Shown here: in pieces, positions 5,400 to 8,125 of the stretch
How positions within the stretch are numbered: position 1 is the first letter of the stretch
Layout: each line of letters starts with the position of its first letter
From: Pseudomonadota bacterium
GTDB lineage: Bacteria; Pseudomonadota; Alphaproteobacteria; Rhizobiales; Kaistiaceae
NCBI GenBank assembly: GCA_023392225.1
Contig: JAEVZM010000270.1
Coordinates: 1 to 8,125, forward strand
Length of the DNA: 8,125 nt
Direction of reading: 5' to 3'
Notes under the pieces: generated by a model
What the model was told of the DNA's origin: nothing
Database searches by the model: none
Seen by the model: only the letters and a program-made list of their open reading frames with translations
Translations under genes and position numbers: made by a program

Positions 5400-6341
5400 T
5401 TACCGCGATCCCTTGAACCAGGGGATCAGCATGGCGCGGGGATAGTCGGCCTTCCGCGCCACCACCACCAGCGCGATGATGGCCAGGAGATAGGGCAGCA
5501 TCAGGAACACCTGGCTCGGCAGGAAGGCGCCGACCTGGGTCTGGAGCCGCACCTGGAAGGCATCGAACGCGCCGAACAGCAACGCGCCGAGAAGCGCCTT
5601 GCCCGGCCGCCACGAGGCGAAGACCGTGAGCGCGATGCAGATCCAGCCGCGGCCGTTGACCATGCCGAAGAAGAAGGCGTCGAACGCCGACATGGTGAGG
5701 AAGGCGCCGCCGAGCGCCATCAGCGCCGAGCCCGCCACCACCGCGCCGGTGCGGAGCGCGTAGACCGAGAGGCCCTGCGCATCGACGGAATCCGGATTGT
5801 CGCCGACGGCGCGGAGCGCGAGGCCGAGCGGGGTACGGTAGAGCACCCAGGCGACGACCGCGACCAGCGCGAAGGCGAGATAGGTCAGCGCCGTCTGGGT
5901 GAAGAGGGCCGGGCCGAGGAATGGCAGGTCGCTGAGGCCGGGAATGTCGAGCGGCCGGAACGGCTCGATCCGCGGCGGCGTCGAGACGTTGGGCAGCGCC
6001 GTCCGGTAGATGAAGTAGGAGAGGCTCGTCGCAAGCAGCGTGATGCCGATGCCCGAGACGTGCTGCGAGAGGCCGAAGGGCACGGTGAGGATGGCGTGGA
6101 GGAGGCCGAAGGCCGCGCCGACCAGGAGCACCACCAGCAGCGCCGGCCAGAGGTCGAGGCCGAGCCACACCGCCATCCAGCCGGCCATGGCGCCGGCGGT
6201 GAAGATGCCCTCGATGCCGAGGTTGAGGACGCCGGCGCGCTCGCAGATCAACGCGCCGAGCACGCCGAAGATCAGCGGCGTCGCGATGCGGATCGCCGCC
6301 GCCCAGAAATTCGCCGAGGCGAGGATGTCGAACACGTCCAT
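5400..6341 (-). CDS. Nucleoside-type ABC transporter permease, second membrane subunit
   Basis: This 313-residue multi-spanning inner-membrane protein of the BPD_transp_2 (LIV/ribose-type) permease family is the shorter of the two channel subunits. The diagnostic N-terminal block ERAGVLNLGIEGIFTAGA is at 34-51. The cytoplasmic coupling segment GLALRAVGDNPDSVDAQGL is at 173-191, and GRGWICIALTVFASWRP at 230-246 is the motif that distinguishes this subunit in the YufQ/NupC-like group. Hydrophobic segments fill most of the rest. The ATG at 6341 comes one base after the stop of the upstream permease (TGA-G-ATG), with AGGGGG five bases before it, so the two are translated together. An ATG at 6368 lies inside the upstream gene and is not needed. 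The heterodimer with the other permease should import nucleosides or related bases. The exact substrate is not readable, but the nearby cytosine deaminase favours pyrimidines. Confidence 0.93.
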   Translation of the reverse strand: MDVFDILASANFWAAAIRIATPLIFGVLGALICERAGVLNLGIEGIFTAGAMAGWMAVWLGLDLWPALLVVLLVGAAFGLLHAILTVPFGLSQHVSGIGITLLATSLSYFIYRTALPNVSTPPRIEPFRPLDIPGLSDLPFLGPALFTQTALTYLAFALVAVVAWVLYRTPLGLALRAVGDNPDSVDAQGLSVYALRTGAVVAGSALMALGGAFLTMSAFDAFFFGMVNGRGWICIALTVFASWRPGKALLGALLFGAFDAFQVRLQTQVGAFLPSQVFLMLPYLLAIIALVVVARKADYPRAMLIPWFKGSR

Positions 6342-6342
6342 C

Positions 6343-7422
6343 TCAGCCCCCTGCCCCGGCATGCGCACGCCCGGCCAGCCGCAGGCGGAAGCGGGTGAAG
6401 AAGCCGCCGACCAGCACCGAGAGCAGCGACAGCGCCACCACGAGGTCGGCGATGTAGGAGGCGACGCCGAGCCCGCGGCTCATCGAATCGGCGCCGACGA
6501 AGACGGCGGCGATGAACAGCGCCGCCGCCACCACGCCGAGCGGCGACAGCCCGGCGAGCATCGCCACCACGATGCCGGAATAGCCGAAGCCGGGCGAGAG
6601 GTCCGAGGTGAGGTAGCCCTTGAGGCCGGCGACCTCGCCGACCCCGGCGAGCCCGGCGAGCGCGCCGGAGAGGAGCGCGACGCGAAGCACCGTGCCGGTG
6701 ACCGGGATGCCGGCGTAACGCGCGGCCGGCGCATTCTCGCCGACCGCGCGGATCTCCATGCCCCAGACCGTCCGCTTCATCATCACCCAGACGACGAGCA
6801 CCGCCACCAGCCCGACGATCAGGCCGGCATGGACCCGCATCCGGGGGATGAGCGTCGGCAGCGCCGCGGCGTCTAGGATCGCCGCCGATTGCGGCCAGCC
6901 GAGGCTCATCGGGTCCTTGAGCGGCCCCTCAAGCATCATCTGGACGAACAGCAGCATCACGAAGTTGAGGAGGAGCGTGGTGACGACCTCGTCGGCGCCG
7001 AACTTGAGCTTGAGCACGGCCGGCCCGAGGAAGAACAGCGCGCCGGCAATGGCGCCGGCGAGCAGCACCAGCGGGATCATCACCCATGCCGGCGCATCGA
7101 TCACCCCGGTGCCGATGGCCACCGCGGCGAGCGCGCCGGCATAGAGCTGCCCCTCGCCGCCGATGTTCCACAGCCGCGCCCGGAAGGCGACGGCCGCGGC
7201 GAGCCCGGTGAGGATCAGCGGCGTGGTTCGCGTCAGCGTCTCGGAGAAGGCGAACAGCGAGCCGAAGGCGCCGGTGACCATGTAGCCATAGGCGGCGATC
7301 GGGTTGGCGCCGGCGAAGGCGATCGGGATCGCGGCGAGGAGGAGCGCGGCGACGCCGGCAAGCACCGGGGCGGAGACCGAGAGCCAGCGGGACGGTGCCG
7401 GGCGCGGCTCGATGACGATCAT
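6343..7422 (-). CDS. Nucleoside-type ABC transporter permease, first membrane subunit
   Basis: This 359-residue inner-membrane permease is of the YufP/NupB-like group within the ribose/branched-chain amino acid permease superfamily. It has a first hydrophobic helix at about 15-38. The signature LWNIGGEGQLYAGA is at 84-97, FGADEVVTTLLLNF at 141-154, the coupling loop GMEIRAVGENAPAARYAG at 221-238, and FGYSGIVVAMLAGLSP at 279-294. Several further membrane helices follow to about residue 342, and the C-terminus is short and Arg/Ala/Gly-rich. The ATG at 7422 overlaps the ATPase stop as ATGA and has AGGAG eight bases upstream. Length and motif order are normal for the longer permease of BMP-family nucleoside importers. 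It would pair with the next gene's product and be driven by the ATPase encoded upstream. Codon use is extremely GC-biased, typical of a resident gene in this genome. Confidence 0.93.
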   Translation of the reverse strand: MIVIEPRPAPSRWLSVSAPVLAGVAALLLAAIPIAFAGANPIAAYGYMVTGAFGSLFAFSETLTRTTPLILTGLAAAVAFRARLWNIGGEGQLYAGALAAVAIGTGVIDAPAWVMIPLVLLAGAIAGALFFLGPAVLKLKFGADEVVTTLLLNFVMLLFVQMMLEGPLKDPMSLGWPQSAAILDAAALPTLIPRMRVHAGLIVGLVAVLVVWVMMKRTVWGMEIRAVGENAPAARYAGIPVTGTVLRVALLSGALAGLAGVGEVAGLKGYLTSDLSPGFGYSGIVVAMLAGLSPLGVVAAALFIAAVFVGADSMSRGLGVASYIADLVVALSLLSVLVGGFFTRFRLRLAGRAHAGAGG

Positions 7423-8125
7423 GCCGCCCTCTCCTCTGCATGGCCGGCCATCATCAGGCCGAGCGTGCCGCGCTCGAGCCCCTCGGTCGCCATCGCCTCG
7501 GAGAGCCGCCCCGCATAGACCACGGCGATGCGGTCCGACAGCGCCATCAGCTCGTCGAGGTCCTCGGAGATGAGGAGCACGCCCGCGCCACGCTCCCGCG
7601 CCTCGAGCAGGCGGCGATGCACCTCGGTCTGGGCGCCGATGTCGAGCCCGCGGGTCGGCTGGTTGGCGAGCACCAGCCGCGGCGAGCGATCAAGCCCGCG
7701 GGCGAGGATGAGCTTCTGGATGTTGCCGCCCGAGAGGAGGCGCGCTGGGACGTCCGGCCCCTGGCAGCGGACGTCGTAGTCGCGGATCGCCTGGGCCGCG
7801 CGCTCGCGGATGGCGGCGAAACGGAGGAAGCCGCCGCGCTGGAAGCGCGGCTCGCGGATCTCCTCGAGCGCGATGTTCTCGGCGACGGTCATCGCGCCGA
7901 CGACCCCATCATGGTGGCGGTCCTCTGGGATGCGGGCGATGCCGGCCCGCGCAAAGCTCCGCGGGTCGTGCCGCGCGACCGTCTCGCCGTAGAGCCGGAT
8001 CGTCCCCGCGCTCGGCCGGGCGAGGCCGGCGACCAGCGCGGCAAGCGCCGCCTGGCCGTTGCCCGAGACGCCGGCGATGCCGACGATCTCGCCCTCGGCG
8101 ATCGCAAGGCTCGCATCCTCGAGGC
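7419..8125 (-). CDS. Nucleoside/sugar-type ABC transporter ATP-binding protein, C-terminal part (N-terminus outside window)
   Basis: The frame is open to the right edge; 234 residues are visible, covering the second nucleotide-binding domain of a double-domain ATPase like NupA/YufO or RbsA. In order: EGEIVGIAGVSGNGQAALAA (P-loop), RIPEDRHHDGVVG (the usual block after the Q-loop region), LLSGGNIQKLILARGL (ABC signature), RLVLANQPTRGLD (Walker B and D-loop) and ISEDLDELMALSDRI, which has no His at the usual switch position. The P-loop Lys is replaced by Gln and the Walker B catalytic Glu by Gln. This is common for the second domain of this family, where only the first domain hydrolyses ATP fully. 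It is a cytoplasmic subunit that energises the two permeases encoded immediately downstream. The upstream gene, beyond the window, would be expected to be the other half and possibly a BMP-type binding lipoprotein; that is expectation, not observation. Confidence 0.95.
   Translation of the reverse strand, partial: LEDASLAIAEGEIVGIAGVSGNGQAALAALVAGLARPSAGTIRLYGETVARHDPRSFARAGIARIPEDRHHDGVVGAMTVAENIALEEIREPRFQRGGFLRFAAIRERAAQAIRDYDVRCQGPDVPARLLSGGNIQKLILARGLDRSPRLVLANQPTRGLDIGAQTEVHRRLLEARERGAGVLLISEDLDELMALSDRIAVVYAGRLSEAMATEGLERGTLGLMMAGHAEERAA

Noticed and set aside
5218..6168. A 316-codon minus-strand frame overlapping the second permease gene
   Set aside because: It is a shifted frame of the permease, Arg/Ala/Pro-rich, with none of the hydrophobic segments or motifs seen in the true frame.
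7419..8125. Loss of the P-loop Lys and Walker B Glu in the ATPase as a sign of a pseudogene
   Set aside because: Degenerate second nucleotide-binding domains with QPTRGLD are normal for this double-domain ATPase family, and the frame is intact.

Overview
The window is GC-rich DNA with dense, mostly minus-strand genes. It most likely comes from an alphaproteobacterium of the Hyphomicrobiales (Rhizobiales) type. That is an inference from base composition, protein sequences and gene arrangement; no rRNA or tRNA is present to confirm it.

Layout from left to right. (1) Positions 2-961, plus strand: the C-terminal part of a DUF763-family protein of unknown function. (2) Converging on it, 661-1248 minus: a small potassium-channel-like membrane protein. 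Its normal C-terminus seems to be lost and its frame runs on antisense into the DUF763 gene. A possible FNR/FixK-type box lies just upstream of it. (3) 1338-2636 minus: a complete CodA-type cytosine deaminase of the amidohydrolase superfamily, with a Cys in place of the residue equivalent to E. coli CodA Asp314. That change marks the subgroup shown to deaminate 5-methylcytosine. (4) 2785-3278 minus: one unrecognised 118-residue protein and, overlapping its start by ATGA, a very short possible upstream ORF. (5) 3469-5221 minus: a response regulator and histidine kinase pair overlapping by 8 bases, closest by eye to the AdeRS/BaeSR family. (6) 5400-8125 minus: an ABC ATPase (its N-terminus lies beyond the window) and two inner-membrane permeases of the nucleoside/BMP uptake type, in a tightly coupled operon.

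How the genes may work together. The transporter would import nucleosides or bases, and the deaminase would convert cytosine or 5-methylcytosine to uracil or thymine, giving a small pyrimidine salvage unit. Between the two sits a module of lower GC and less biased codon use, made of the two-component system plus the unknown genes. It looks inserted. Whether the transporter and deaminase were once adjacent is an inference.

No mobile element, CRISPR array or RNA gene is visible. The points most worth checking are the predicted 5-methylcytosine specificity, the damaged junction between the DUF763 and channel genes, and the orphan AdeRS-like module.
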